64,000 nucleotides of DNA from Nonomuraea rubra (GTDB taxonomy: Bacteria; Actinomycetota; Actinomycetes; Streptosporangiales; Streptosporangiaceae), in NCBI RefSeq assembly GCF_014207985.1, contig NZ_JACHMI010000001.1, positions 9,221,001-9,285,000 of the forward strand, given 5' to 3'. A program made the translations under genes and the position numbers. The first letter of the stretch is position 1; each line of letters starts with the position of its first letter. Positions 16,949-25,687 of this stretch are shown here, piece after piece. The notes under the pieces are model-generated. The model did no database searches. It was given only the letters and a program-made list of their open reading frames with translations, and was not told the origin of the DNA.

Positions 16949-17767
16949 ATGACCGAGGAGATCTCTCTCCGCGGCGCGGAGCTTTGCCTCAGCTACCACG
17001 GCACCCCCGTGGTCGAGGACGGTCGCATCACCCTGCGGCCGGGCCACGTGACCGCCCTGGTGGGCCCCAACGGCAGCGGCAAGTCGACGCTGCTGCGCGC
17101 GCTGTCCAGGCTCCACCGCCCCGACAGCGGCGCCGTGACGCTCGGTGACGGCGCCGACGCCCTCACCCTGTCCGCGCGCGACTTCGCCTGCCGGGTGACG
17201 CTGCTCGCGCAGAGCCGTCCCACCCCGGGCGGCGTGTGCGTGCGCGACGTCGTCGGCTACGGCCGCCACCCCTACCGTCGGCGCTGGCGGGCCGCGGACC
17301 CCGACGGCGCCGACCACGTCGAGCGGGCGATGCGGCTCACCGGCGTGACGCGGATGGCCGATCGGCCGGTGGACGAGCTGTCCGGCGGCGAGCTGCAGCG
17401 CGTCTGGCTGGCCACCTGCCTGGCCCAGGACACCGGCGTCCTGCTGCTGGACGAGCCCACCACGTTCCTCGACCTGCGTTACCAGGTGGAGCTGCTGGAC
17501 CTCGTCCGCGACCTGGCCGACGAGCACGGGGTGGCGATCGGCGTGGTCCTGCACGACCTCAACCAGGCCGCCGAGATCGCCGACCACGTCGTGCTCCTGC
17601 ACCAGGGCCGCATCCGCGCGGACGGCCCGCCCGCCGAGGTCCTCACCGAGGACCTGCTCACCGAAACGTACGGCATCCGCATCGAGGTCAGCCACGACCC
17701 GAGGACGGGCACCGTGACCACCAGGCCCATCGGCCGCCACAGCAGAACCGTCCCAGCAACCACATGA
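16949..17767 (+). CDS. Ferric-siderophore ABC transporter, ATP-binding protein (FecE/FhuC type)
   Basis: The 272-residue ATPase has Walker A GPNGSGKST at 39-47, signature LSGGELQRVWLA, Walker B VLLLDEPTTF and the switch His in VVLHDLNQ. The LDLRYQVELLDLV segment is typical of the iron-siderophore branch. It powers uptake through the fused permease encoded at 18789-20870. No ribosome site fits between the iron box and the ATG, so the mRNA is probably leaderless or very short-leadered. Its stop overlaps an ATG of the next frame, and the operon continues with the binding protein and permease. Confidence 0.95.
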   Translation: MTEEISLRGAELCLSYHGTPVVEDGRITLRPGHVTALVGPNGSGKSTLLRALSRLHRPDSGAVTLGDGADALTLSARDFACRVTLLAQSRPTPGGVCVRDVVGYGRHPYRRRWRAADPDGADHVERAMRLTGVTRMADRPVDELSGGELQRVWLATCLAQDTGVLLLDEPTTFLDLRYQVELLDLVRDLADEHGVAIGVVLHDLNQAAEIADHVVLLHQGRIRADGPPAEVLTEDLLTETYGIRIEVSHDPRTGTVTTRPIGRHSRTVPATT

Positions 17768-17778
17768 CAGGAACAACC

Positions 17779-18792
17779 ATGCGCAGCGCCCTGACGGCCC
17801 CCCTGACCGCCCCCCTGACGGCCATCGCCGCCATCGTCGCCCTCGCCGCCTGCGGCACGACAGAAGCCCCCGTGACCGAGCAGTCCCCCGCCGCGGCCGG
17901 CGCCACGGCCTCGGCGACCGCCGCCGGGCCCATCACCGTGACCGACGCCCGCGGCAAGGAGGTCAAGCTCGACGCCCCGGCGACCAAGGTCGTCAGCCTG
18001 GAGTGGGCCGAGACCGAGATGCTGGCCGGACTGGGCGTCATGCCGGTGGGCGCGGCCGACGTCAAGGGGTACGCCACCTGGGACACCGCCGTCAAGCTCG
18101 ACTCCTCGGTCAAGGACGTCGGCATGCGGCAGGAGCCGAGCATCGACTCCATCAGCGCCCTGTCGCCCGACCTGGTCGTCATGGAGTCCGACGACGAGGA
18201 GCTGGCCGCGCAGCTCGAGAAGTTCGTGCCGGTGATCGTGGCCAAGGGCAGCGACGCCACCGACAACCTCAAGCGCATGCGCGACGACCTCAACATGATC
18301 GCCACGGCCGTCGGCAAGACCGACGAGGCCGCCAAGCAACTGGCCGACTTCGACGCGGCGCTCGCCGACGGCAAGGCGAAGATCGCCGCCGCGGGCGGCG
18401 CCGGCAAGCCGTTCGTCATGGCCGACGGGTGGAAGCAGGGCAGCACGATCTCCGTCCGCCTGTTCGGCAAGGGCTCGCTGGTCTCCGAGGTGGCCACGCA
18501 GCTCGGCCTCAAGAACGCCTGGACGGGCAAGGTCGACGAGCAGTGGGGCCTGGGCACCACCGACGTCGAGGGCCTGAGCGTGCTCAAGGACCCGGAGACC
18601 CGCTTCTTCTACAACGCCTCCGACGGCGAAGACGTCTTCGCCGACGGGCTCAAGGACAACGCCATCTGGAAGTCGCTGCCGTTCGTCGAGAAGCAGCAGG
18701 TCACCAAGCTGCCTGACGGCATCTGGACCTTCGGCGGCCCCCTGTCCGCGCAGCAGTACGCCGACGCGCTGGTGAAGGCGTACACCGGTTGA
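17779..18792 (+). CDS. Siderophore-binding lipoprotein
   Basis: The ATG at 17779 has AGGA six bases upstream, better than the ATG at 17764 that overlaps the previous stop. The 337-residue protein has a short lipoprotein signal with lipobox LAAC and acylated Cys at 25; the signal itself contains a small TAPL duplication. The mature part is a class III binding protein of the FepB/FhuD fold: ITVTDARGKEVKLD, VVSLEWAETEMLAGLG, LSPDLVVMESDDEE. It catches a ferric siderophore outside the membrane and hands it to the FecCD-like permease. The particular siderophore is not deducible. Confidence 0.93.
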   Translation: MRSALTAPLTAPLTAIAAIVALAACGTTEAPVTEQSPAAAGATASATAAGPITVTDARGKEVKLDAPATKVVSLEWAETEMLAGLGVMPVGAADVKGYATWDTAVKLDSSVKDVGMRQEPSIDSISALSPDLVVMESDDEELAAQLEKFVPVIVAKGSDATDNLKRMRDDLNMIATAVGKTDEAAKQLADFDAALADGKAKIAAAGGAGKPFVMADGWKQGSTISVRLFGKGSLVSEVATQLGLKNAWTGKVDEQWGLGTTDVEGLSVLKDPETRFFYNASDGEDVFADGLKDNAIWKSLPFVEKQQVTKLPDGIWTFGGPLSAQQYADALVKAYTG

Positions 18793-20870
18793 GCACGGAC
18801 GTCCTGACCCCGGCGCCGCCCACCACGCCGCTGCGGCGGCTGGGCACCGCCGGGGTCTTCCTCCTTGCCCTGGCCGCCACCGTCCTGGTGTCGGCCGTGC
18901 ACGTTACGCAGGGCACCTCGTCGATCGGCGCGCTGGACCTGCTGGCGCTGCCGTTCGGCGGCTCGGACAACGCCGAGGAGGCCGCGCGCGTGCTGCTGGC
19001 CTCGCGGCTGCCCCGGCTGCTGGCCGGCATCTGCGTCGGCGTCGCGCTGGGCGTGGCGGGCGCGCTGCTGCAGTCCGTCGCCCGCAACGCGATGGCCGCG
19101 CCGGACACCCTGGCCGTCAGCTCGGGTGCGTACCTGGCGGTCGCCGCCGCGGCCGCCTTCGGGCTGGCGCTGCCCGTGCCCGTGTCGGGCGGGCTCGCGC
19201 TGGCCGGCGGCCTGGCCGCCGCCGCGCTGGTGCTGGCGCTGTCGGCGGGCGGGCGCACCGGCACCACCCGGCTGATCCTCGCCGGTACGGCCACGTCGCT
19301 GGCGCTCAGCTCGCTGACGAACCTGGTCATGATCCTGTTCGAGCAGGAGACCACCGGGCTGTTCGGCTGGGGCAGCGGCTCGCTCGTGCAGAGCGACCTG
19401 GACGCCGTCACCCAGCTCGGCCCGCTCATCGCGATCGCGCTGGCCGCGGCGGTGGTGGCCGGGCCCCGGCTGGACATCCTCGGCCTGGGCGACGACACCG
19501 CCACGGTCCTCGGCGTGAACGTGCGGCGGCTGCGCCTGTGGCTCACCCTGCTGGCCGTGCTGCTGTCGGCGGCGGCGGTGACGATCGCCGGGCCGATCGG
19601 GTTCGTCGGGCTGTGCGCGCCGGTCGTCGTGCGGCTGCTGCCGAAGTCCATCCCCGGGCTGCACAGGCACCGCAGCCTGCTGCCCCTGTCCGGGCTGGCG
19701 GGCGTGCTGATCATGCTGGGCTCCGACATCGTGCTGCGTGCCGTGCTGGGCGCGCAGGCCGGGGTGGAGGTGCCGCCCGGCGTGGTGACCACCGTGATCG
19801 GCGCCGTGGTGATGATCTGGCTGGCCCGCCGCTACCGCGACGCAGGACCGACCCGCAAGCCGCCCTCCGTGCGTACGGGCGGGGCCCGCTCGCGCACCGC
19901 CTTCCTCACCGTGGTCGCCCTCTGCGCCTTCCTGGTGGCCGGCGCGGCCGTGCTCGGCCTGCTCGGCGGCGACCGGTGGCTGCTCACCGGCGACGTGCTC
20001 AACTGGTTGCAGGGCCGCAGCGGGCGGGCCCTGACGTTCGTGCTCGACCAGCGCTGGCCGCGGGTGGCCGCCGCCCTGCTGGCCGGCACGGCGCTGGCCG
20101 TGGCGGGCGCGGCCGTGCAGGCCGTGTGCCGCAACCCGCTGGCCGAGCCCGGCGTGCTCGGCGTCACCACCGGCGCGGGCGTCGGCGCGATCTCGCTGCT
20201 CACGCTGGCGCCGATGGCCGGCATCTGGTCGATGTCCGCCGCGGCGGGCGCGGGCGCGCTGATCGCGTTCGCGGTGGTGTACGGGCTGGCGTGGCGCGGC
20301 GGGCTGAGCTCCGACCGGCTGGTCCTCATCGGCGTCGCCATGCAGAACGCCTGCACCGCCGTCACCGTGCTGATCATCGTGCTGTCCGACCCGTGGAACA
20401 CCGCCAAGGCCCTCACCTGGCTGTCCGGCTCCACGTACGGGCGGATCCCTGAGCAGCTCATCCCCGTCGTGCTCGCCCTCGCGATCGTCACCCCGCTGCT
20501 GGTGTGGCTGCGCCGCGACCTCGATCTGCTGGCCCTGGACGAGGACACGCCGCGCATCCTGGGCGTCCCCCTGGAGCCGGTACGGCTGGGCGCGCTCGCC
20601 GGGGCCGTGCTGCTCACCTCCACGGCGGTCGCGGCGGTCGGGGTCGTCGCCTTCGTCGGCCTCGTCGCCCCGCACGCCGCCCGCGCCCTGGTCGGCGCGC
20701 ACCACTCCCGGGTGCTGCCGGTCGCGGCGCTGCTCGGGGCGCTGCTGGTCAGCCTCGCCGACACGCTGGGGCGGACCGTGATCGCGCCGGCGCAGGTGCC
20801 GGCGGGGCTGGTGACGGCGCTGATCGGCACGCCGTACTTCGTCTACCTGCTGTGGCGGGCGCGCGCCTGA
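18789..20870 (+). CDS. Fused FecCD-type siderophore permease (FhuB-like, two domains)
   Basis: The 693-residue protein consists of two BtuC/FecCD units in tandem. The first (about 1-340) has RLPRLLAGICVGVALGVAGALLQSVARN and GPIGFVGLCAPVVVRLL. The second (about 350-693) repeats RWPRVAAALLAGTALAVAGAAVQAVCRN and VGVVAFVGLVAPHAARALVG. Each supplies about ten helices, so one polypeptide forms the whole channel, as in FhuB, and no second permease gene is needed. The TTG start overlaps the preceding stop (TTGA), indicating translational coupling. The operon ends here. Confidence 0.94.
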   Translation: MSTDVLTPAPPTTPLRRLGTAGVFLLALAATVLVSAVHVTQGTSSIGALDLLALPFGGSDNAEEAARVLLASRLPRLLAGICVGVALGVAGALLQSVARNAMAAPDTLAVSSGAYLAVAAAAAFGLALPVPVSGGLALAGGLAAAALVLALSAGGRTGTTRLILAGTATSLALSSLTNLVMILFEQETTGLFGWGSGSLVQSDLDAVTQLGPLIAIALAAAVVAGPRLDILGLGDDTATVLGVNVRRLRLWLTLLAVLLSAAAVTIAGPIGFVGLCAPVVVRLLPKSIPGLHRHRSLLPLSGLAGVLIMLGSDIVLRAVLGAQAGVEVPPGVVTTVIGAVVMIWLARRYRDAGPTRKPPSVRTGGARSRTAFLTVVALCAFLVAGAAVLGLLGGDRWLLTGDVLNWLQGRSGRALTFVLDQRWPRVAAALLAGTALAVAGAAVQAVCRNPLAEPGVLGVTTGAGVGAISLLTLAPMAGIWSMSAAAGAGALIAFAVVYGLAWRGGLSSDRLVLIGVAMQNACTAVTVLIIVLSDPWNTAKALTWLSGSTYGRIPEQLIPVVLALAIVTPLLVWLRRDLDLLALDEDTPRILGVPLEPVRLGALAGAVLLTSTAVAAVGVVAFVGLVAPHAARALVGAHHSRVLPVAALLGALLVSLADTLGRTVIAPAQVPAGLVTALIGTPYFVYLLWRARA

Positions 20871-20916
20871 TCACCCTCGTTCGCCCGGTCCTTCCGAGGC
20901 CTGTGACCGTCCAGGC

Positions 20917-21498
20917 TCAGGTGAAGGGCCGGGCGATCTCGTCCAGTGCCAGCGTCGTCAGCTCGTCCAGCGACCGGGTCTCCGGCTCGGCGCACCACCG
21001 CTGCGTGGCGATCCGCATCGCGGCCAGGAACGCGGCGGTGATCAGCTCAGGGCCGACGTCTCGGTGGTCGCGCTCGGCCACCGCCCGGCTCAGCTCGTGC
21101 TCCAGCCGTACCCGCCCCGCGAGCTGCCTGGCCAGCAGGGACGGGTGTCTCATGGCCAGGCGGGCACGCAGGTGCCACTCGCGGTCGGGCCCGCCGGTCT
21201 CGGCGTAGAGGCTCTGCAGCGCCCCGCGCAGCGCCTGCCAGGCGGTCCGCCCTTCCGGTTGCTCGCGTACGCGCAGCACCAGGCTGTCCAGGCGCGCCTC
21301 GTCGCCGTACAGCAGCGCGTCCTCCTTGCCGTCGAAGTAGTTGGAGAACGTGCGCCGCGAGATGTTGGCGGCGTCGGCGATGGCTTCGACGGTGACGTTG
21401 TCGAGGCCGTGCTCGATGGTGAGCCGCAGCGCGGCCTCGTGCACCGCCTGCCGGGTCTCGGCCTTCTTGCGCTCCCGCAAACCTGCTGTGCTGCCCAT
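20917..21498 (-). CDS. TetR-family repressor
   Basis: From ATG 21498 the protein has 193 residues. The TetR helix-turn-helix is clear: VEAIADAANISRRTFSNYFDGKEDAL. The C-terminal ligand domain is a helical bundle with RARLAMRHPSLLARQL. It is divergent from the DHA2-type pump gene across 109 bp, the usual layout of a repressor and the efflux pump it controls. The interval is AT-richer than its surroundings and holds CCCAATGGG (21515-21523), a possible operator core. The inducing drug is unknown. Confidence 0.92.
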   Translation of the reverse strand: MGSTAGLRERKKAETRQAVHEAALRLTIEHGLDNVTVEAIADAANISRRTFSNYFDGKEDALLYGDEARLDSLVLRVREQPEGRTAWQALRGALQSLYAETGGPDREWHLRARLAMRHPSLLARQLAGRVRLEHELSRAVAERDHRDVGPELITAAFLAAMRIATQRWCAEPETRSLDELTTLALDEIARPFT

Positions 21499-21607
21499 GA
21501 TGCCCCACAGCTTACCCAATGGGAATAAATGCTCAATGCGCAAAGTTGCCCCATGTGCATGTAGGGTGTCCGGGTTGATCTCTTCTTCCTAGAAACGGAG
21601 GTTGCGC

Positions 21608-23188
21608 GTGAGTGCACAGCCGGCAGCGCCGTCCACGGCGGAGCCGATGACCCACCGCCAAATCCTCGAAGCTCTGAGCGGCCTGCTGCTCGTCCTGTTC
21701 GTCGCCATGATCAGCGGCACCATCGTCTCGGTGGCGCTACCCCAGATCATCGGCGCGCTGGAGGGCAACCAGTCGCAGTACACCTGGGTCGTCACGGCAT
21801 CCCTGCTGGCCTCGACCGCCTCCACGCCCATCTGGGGCAAGCTCGCCGACCTGTTCAACAAGAAGCTGCTGCTCCAGATCTCCATCGTGATCTTCATGGT
21901 CAGCTCGCTGGCCTGCGGGTTCGCCCAGAACACCGGCCAGCTCATCGCGTTCCGCGCGGTGCAGGGCCTGGGCATGGGCGCGCTGCAGATCCTCGCGCAG
22001 GTCGTGATCGCCGCCATGATCTCGCCCAAGGAGCGCGGCCGCTACAACGGTTACCTCGGCGCCGTCATGGCCGTGGCGACGGTCGGCGGCCCGCTGCTCG
22101 GCGGCCTCATCGCCGACACCTCCTGGCTCGGCTGGCGCTGGTGCTTCTTCATCGCCGTGCCGTTCACCATCGCCGCCTTCGCGCTGCTGGCCAAGACGCT
22201 GCACCTGCCGACCGTACGGCGGGCGAACGTGAGCATCGACTACTGGGGCGCCACCCTCATCGCCGCCGGCGTCAGCATCCTGCTCATCTGGGTCACCTTC
22301 GTCGGCAACGACTTCGACTGGCTGTCGTGGCAGACGGCGGCGATGGCAGGCGGCGGCGTGGTGCTGCTCGCCCTGGCCACGTGGGTCGAGTCGGTCGTCA
22401 GGGAGCCGGTCGTGCCGCTGCACGTCATCCGGCGGCGCACTCCGGCGCTGGCCATCCTGGCCAGCCTCGCGGTCGGCATGGCCATGTTCGGCGGCTCGGT
22501 CTTCCTCGGGCAGTACTTCCAGATCGGCCGCGGGTTCAGCCCCACCGAGGCGGGCCTGCTGACCATTCCCATGATGGCGGGCGTGCTGCTGTCGTCCACG
22601 ATCAGCGGGCGGATGGTGTCCAACACCGGGCGGACGAAGCCGTACATCCTGGTCGGCCTGGTCGTCCTGCTGGCGGGCTTCGCGGGCCTGTCCACCATCG
22701 ACCACGAGACCTCGCTGGTGCTGGTCTCCGTCTACATGCTCGCCGTCGGCATCGGCGTCGGCATGTCCATGCAGAACCTCGTCCTGGTCATCCAGAACAC
22801 CGTCCCGCTCAGCGAGATCGGCGCCGCCAGCGGCGCGGTCACGTTCTTCCGCTCGCTCGGCGGCACCGTCGGCGTGTCGGTGCTCGGCGCGGTGCTGGCC
22901 AACCGCGTCGCGACCAGCATCTCGGAGGGGCTGGTCAAGGCCGGGATCCCGGCCGGCGGCGACGCCGCCGCGGCCGGTGGCAGCCTGAACATCGCCGCCC
23001 TGCCCGAGCCGGTCAAGGAGATCGTCAGGTCCGCGTACGGCGACGCCACCGGCCACATCTTCCTCATCTCGACGGCCATCGCCGCCGTCGGCCTGGTCGC
23101 CGCGGCCTTCCTCAAGCCCGCCAGGCTCCGCGACAGCCTCGACCTGCCCGCGCCGCCGGCCAAGGAGGAGGCCGTCGCCGGCGCGTGA
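21608..23188 (+). CDS. MFS multidrug exporter (DHA2, EmrB/QacA-like)
   Basis: The GTG at 21608 has GGAGG six bases upstream and gives 526 residues. The order of hydrophobic stretches fits 14 helices. Motif A appears as GKLADLFNKKLL, and motif C-like glycines as GYLGAVMAVATVGGPLLGG. LDATIVNVALP-type residues of drug/proton antiporters appear as SGTIVSVALPQI, lacking the usual helix-1 Asp, which may alter substrate choice. Located in the membrane, it probably exports a drug-like compound and is controlled by the divergent TetR. Confidence 0.93.
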   Translation: MSAQPAAPSTAEPMTHRQILEALSGLLLVLFVAMISGTIVSVALPQIIGALEGNQSQYTWVVTASLLASTASTPIWGKLADLFNKKLLLQISIVIFMVSSLACGFAQNTGQLIAFRAVQGLGMGALQILAQVVIAAMISPKERGRYNGYLGAVMAVATVGGPLLGGLIADTSWLGWRWCFFIAVPFTIAAFALLAKTLHLPTVRRANVSIDYWGATLIAAGVSILLIWVTFVGNDFDWLSWQTAAMAGGGVVLLALATWVESVVREPVVPLHVIRRRTPALAILASLAVGMAMFGGSVFLGQYFQIGRGFSPTEAGLLTIPMMAGVLLSSTISGRMVSNTGRTKPYILVGLVVLLAGFAGLSTIDHETSLVLVSVYMLAVGIGVGMSMQNLVLVIQNTVPLSEIGAASGAVTFFRSLGGTVGVSVLGAVLANRVATSISEGLVKAGIPAGGDAAAAGGSLNIAALPEPVKEIVRSAYGDATGHIFLISTAIAAVGLVAAAFLKPARLRDSLDLPAPPAKEEAVAGA

Positions 23189-23197
23189 CTCCCGGCC

Positions 23198-23243
23198 AGG
23201 AAGGCCGCGTTCCCCGTATCGCCCGCGGGGACGCGGCCTTCCT
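23198..23243 (+). terminator. Strong hairpin terminator after the MFS pump gene
   Basis: AGGAAGGCCGCGT and ACGCGGCCTTCCT (13 bp), extended by CCCC/GGGG after one bulged base, enclose an 11-base loop. The hairpin starts ten bases after the stop. There is no T-run, but the stem is very stable and probably ends transcription from both sides. Confidence 0.75.
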
Positions 23244-23260
23244 CCTGCCCGGCCGGACGC

Positions 23261-23352
23261 GCGGGACTCACAACACCGCCCGCCCGGCCCCATCCGCGGG
23301 ACTCACAACACCGACCGCCCGCCCCGCCGGACGCGCGGGGCTCACAACATCG
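23261..23352. repeat. Three repeats of the ArsC-like gene's stop region
   Basis: GCGGGACTCACAACACCG occurs at 23261-23278 and 23296-23313, and a variant GCGGGGCTCACAACATCG at 23335-23352. The last copy contains the real stop of the leftward ArsC-like gene. The others repeat the same stop plus flanking GC-rich bases at 35- and 39-bp spacing. Read on the minus strand, each carries TGTTGTGAG. Confidence 0.75.
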
Positions 23353-23695
23353 ACCGCACCGCGTCCTCGGACCGGCCGATGACCGCCGAACCGTCGTCGG
23401 CCGTGATGATCGGGCGCTGGATCAGGATCGGGTTCTGCGCCAGGGCCCTGATCCACCGGTCACGCGCGGAGGCGTCCCGGGGCCACTCGTCCAGCCCCAG
23501 CTCGGCCGCCCGCGCCTCCCCGACCCGCGTGATGTCCCACGGGTCCAGGCCGAGCCTGGCCAGCACCTCGCGCAGCTCGGGCTCGTTCGGCGGGTCCTCC
23601 AGGTAGTGGCGCACCGTGTACTGCGCGGACTCGGCGTCCAGGACGGACAGCGCGGAGCTGCACTTCGAGCACGCGGGGTTGATCCAGATCTCCAT
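23342..23695 (-). CDS. ArsC/Spx-family thioredoxin-fold protein (arsenate reductase-like)
   Basis: The 117-residue protein matches the glutaredoxin-linked ArsC family: an N-terminal INPACSKCSSA with Cys 9 and Cys 12, a central PNEPELREVLARLG, and the conserved Arg in LIQRPII that binds the oxyanion in ArsC. Many such actinobacterial genes are annotated arsenate reductase without an ars operon, as here, so a general thiol-redox role is possible. The stop region is repeated downstream. It is divergent from the ammonia-lyase-like gene. Confidence 0.9.
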   Translation of the reverse strand: MEIWINPACSKCSSALSVLDAESAQYTVRHYLEDPPNEPELREVLARLGLDPWDITRVGEARAAELGLDEWPRDASARDRWIRALAQNPILIQRPIITADDGSAVIGRSEDAVRSML

Positions 23696-23877
23696 GGCAG
23701 ACGACCGTATCGGGCCGATCGCCCTCCGTCCTCCCTCGAGGGGAGCATTCCCAGGAAGTTGTCATGGAAAGGGTCGAGATCGGGTCAGCACTCCTCCCTC
23801 CGGGGCCGGGTCGTCCTCCGCGGACGCCGGTGCCCCGCTAGAACGTAACGGCACCGATGTCCCCCGAGGGAGCCGCC

Positions 23878-25596
23878 ATGACCCGACGCATCGCCACCGT
23901 CCTCGTCCTGGTCGCCGCCCTGTGCGTGCCCGGGCAGGCGGTCGCCGGGCCCGCCCCCGCGGCCGCGCCGGCACCGGCTCCGGCTCCGGCTCCGGCGCCT
24001 CGCCCGCTGAGCCTGGTGCTGGACGGCGCCTCGTTCTCGCTGCGGGACGCGTTCGCGATCCTCGACGGCCGTCCCGTCTCCGCCTCCCTCGCCCCGGCCG
24101 CCCGCGCCACCATGGCCAGGGCCCGCGCGGGCGCGCTGGCCGCCCTGGAAGGGCAGCGGGTGTACGGCTGGAACCAGGCGCTCGGGCCGCTCAAGGACCG
24201 CCCGCTCACGCCCGGGCAGCAGGAACGGTTCCAGCGCAACATCCTGCGCTCCCACGCCGCGGGCGTCGGCGCCCCGCTGCCCGACGACGTGGTCAGGCTG
24301 GCCCTGATCCTCAAGGCGAACCAGCTCGCCAGGGGCCGCTCCGGCGTCCGCCCCGAGGTGCCGCAGCGGCTGCTGGACCTGGTGAACGCCGGCGTCGTGC
24401 CGCGGATGCCGCAGATCGGCTCCCTGGGCACCGGAGACCTGCAACCCCAGGCCGCGGCCGGCCTCGCGGCGATCGGCGAGGACGCGCCGGTACGGTTCCG
24501 CGGCCAGGAGGGCCCCGCCTCCGAGCTGCTGCCCCGGGCCGGGCTGGCCAGGGACTTCACCCTCCAGGCCGGGGAGGCGCTGCCGATCGTCAGCGGCAGC
24601 ACCGTGCTGGCCGCCACGCTGGCGCACGCCGTGCACCGCGCCGCCGCGCTGGCCGACCAGGCGGAGGGGGCGTTCGCCCTGTTCATGGAGGCGACCAGGG
24701 CCGAGCGGAGCTCGCTGGACGCCCGTACCCATGCCGAACGGCACATCCCCGAGGAGAGCGCGGTCGCCGCGCGGCTGCGCGCGATGGTGGCGGGCTCGCG
24801 CTGGATGACGGACGAGGGCCGTCGCCGCCTCAGCCCCGAGCCGCGCGTCCAGGACGCGGTGTCGGTACGGGCGGCGCCGCACATCCTGGCCGGCCTGCGG
24901 CACACGCTCGCCGACGCCCGCCGCACGCTGACGCGGGAGGCCAACTCCTCCACCTCCAACCCGCTGGTCTTCAGGCGTGAGCGGGGACAGGGGTACGAGT
25001 TCGTGATGGGCGGCAACTGGGACGGCTCCGTCATGGGACACCTGGCCGACACCCTGAACGCGGAGATCACCGACGTCGGCGTGCTGTCGCAGGAGCTGTC
25101 GGGCCGGCTGCTGTCCCCCAGGTGGAGCTACGGCCTGCCGGCGAACCTGGCCGGCCCGCCCGTCGGCCTGAACTCCGGCCTGGTGCAGGTGCAGACGGTG
25201 GCCGCCGCGCTGATCCCCGAGATGCAGGCCAGGGCCACCCCGGCGGGCACCCTGTCGCGCCCGGTCAAGGACGGGCAGGAGGACCACAACACGATGGCCA
25301 TGGCCTCGGCCCGCCACCTGCACGAGAACCTCGACCGGCTGGAGATCGTCCTGGCCGTCCAGTACCTGATGGCGGCCCAGGGCATCGACCTCATCTCCGG
25401 GCGGATGGCGGGCCTGCCGCTGGGCACCATCACGGGGCGCCTGCGGGCGGAGCTCAGGCGGTACGTCGCGCCGCTCGGCGACGACCGCTACCAGACGCCC
25501 GACCTGGAGCGGGCCGTCTGGCTGGTGCGCAACCGGCGGCTGGTGCCGTCCGACCTGAAAGTTTCACCATCGTCAACCCCGGTTGTAATGCCCTGA
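23878..25596 (+). CDS. Secreted protein of the histidine/phenylalanine ammonia-lyase fold, MIO site altered
   Basis: The ATG at 23878 follows GAGGGAG and gives 572 residues. A signal peptide (cleavage near QAVA-GP) is followed by an Ala-Pro tract encoded by a GGCTCC microsatellite. The fold is clear: VYGWNQALG, TREANSSTSNPLVF and QEDHNTMAMASARHLHENL align with family motifs. But the MIO-forming Ala-Ser-Gly in GSVGASGDL is replaced: residues 182-188 read SLGTGDL, one residue short. The usual NGT appears as SGS, and the Tyr of QDPYSLR appears as QDAVSVR. Normal ammonia-lyase chemistry is therefore doubtful. Export is also unusual, since family members are cytoplasmic. A pectate lyase gene follows. 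Confidence 0.85.
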   Translation: MTRRIATVLVLVAALCVPGQAVAGPAPAAAPAPAPAPAPAPRPLSLVLDGASFSLRDAFAILDGRPVSASLAPAARATMARARAGALAALEGQRVYGWNQALGPLKDRPLTPGQQERFQRNILRSHAAGVGAPLPDDVVRLALILKANQLARGRSGVRPEVPQRLLDLVNAGVVPRMPQIGSLGTGDLQPQAAAGLAAIGEDAPVRFRGQEGPASELLPRAGLARDFTLQAGEALPIVSGSTVLAATLAHAVHRAAALADQAEGAFALFMEATRAERSSLDARTHAERHIPEESAVAARLRAMVAGSRWMTDEGRRRLSPEPRVQDAVSVRAAPHILAGLRHTLADARRTLTREANSSTSNPLVFRRERGQGYEFVMGGNWDGSVMGHLADTLNAEITDVGVLSQELSGRLLSPRWSYGLPANLAGPPVGLNSGLVQVQTVAAALIPEMQARATPAGTLSRPVKDGQEDHNTMAMASARHLHENLDRLEIVLAVQYLMAAQGIDLISGRMAGLPLGTITGRLRAELRRYVAPLGDDRYQTPDLERAVWLVRNRRLVPSDLKVSPSSTPVVMP

Positions 25597-25640
25597 CCGG
25601 CCACGACGCCGGATGCGCCGAAAGGATCTCCGGCGCTTGA

Positions 25641-25669
25641 TTGACGACCGGAAAGCGCTTTCCTAGATT
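25641..25669 (+). promoter_or_regulatory. Pectate lyase promoter with operator filling the spacer
   Basis: TTGACG (25641-25646), exactly 17 bp, then TAGATT (25664-25669) make a near-consensus promoter. The last 14 bp of the spacer (25650-25663) are the perfect palindrome GGAAAGCGCTTTCC, a LacI/CebR-like operator core. A bound repressor would block polymerase directly. Confidence 0.85.
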
Positions 25670-25687
25670 CACTGTCGTTCACTCACA

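Noticed and set aside
18609..20705. 698-codon leftward frame opposite the siderophore permease
   Set aside because: His/Gln/Arg-rich shadow without motifs. The permease on the plus strand is certain.
21515..21523. CCCAATGGG as TetR operator
   Set aside because: The half-sites are only four bases and do not extend. It is mentioned under the TetR gene but too weak to list as a site.
23940..24005. Possible frameshift at the GGCTCC microsatellite in the ammonia-lyase-like gene
   Set aside because: The six-base unit keeps the frame, and conserved family sequence continues in frame on the far side.
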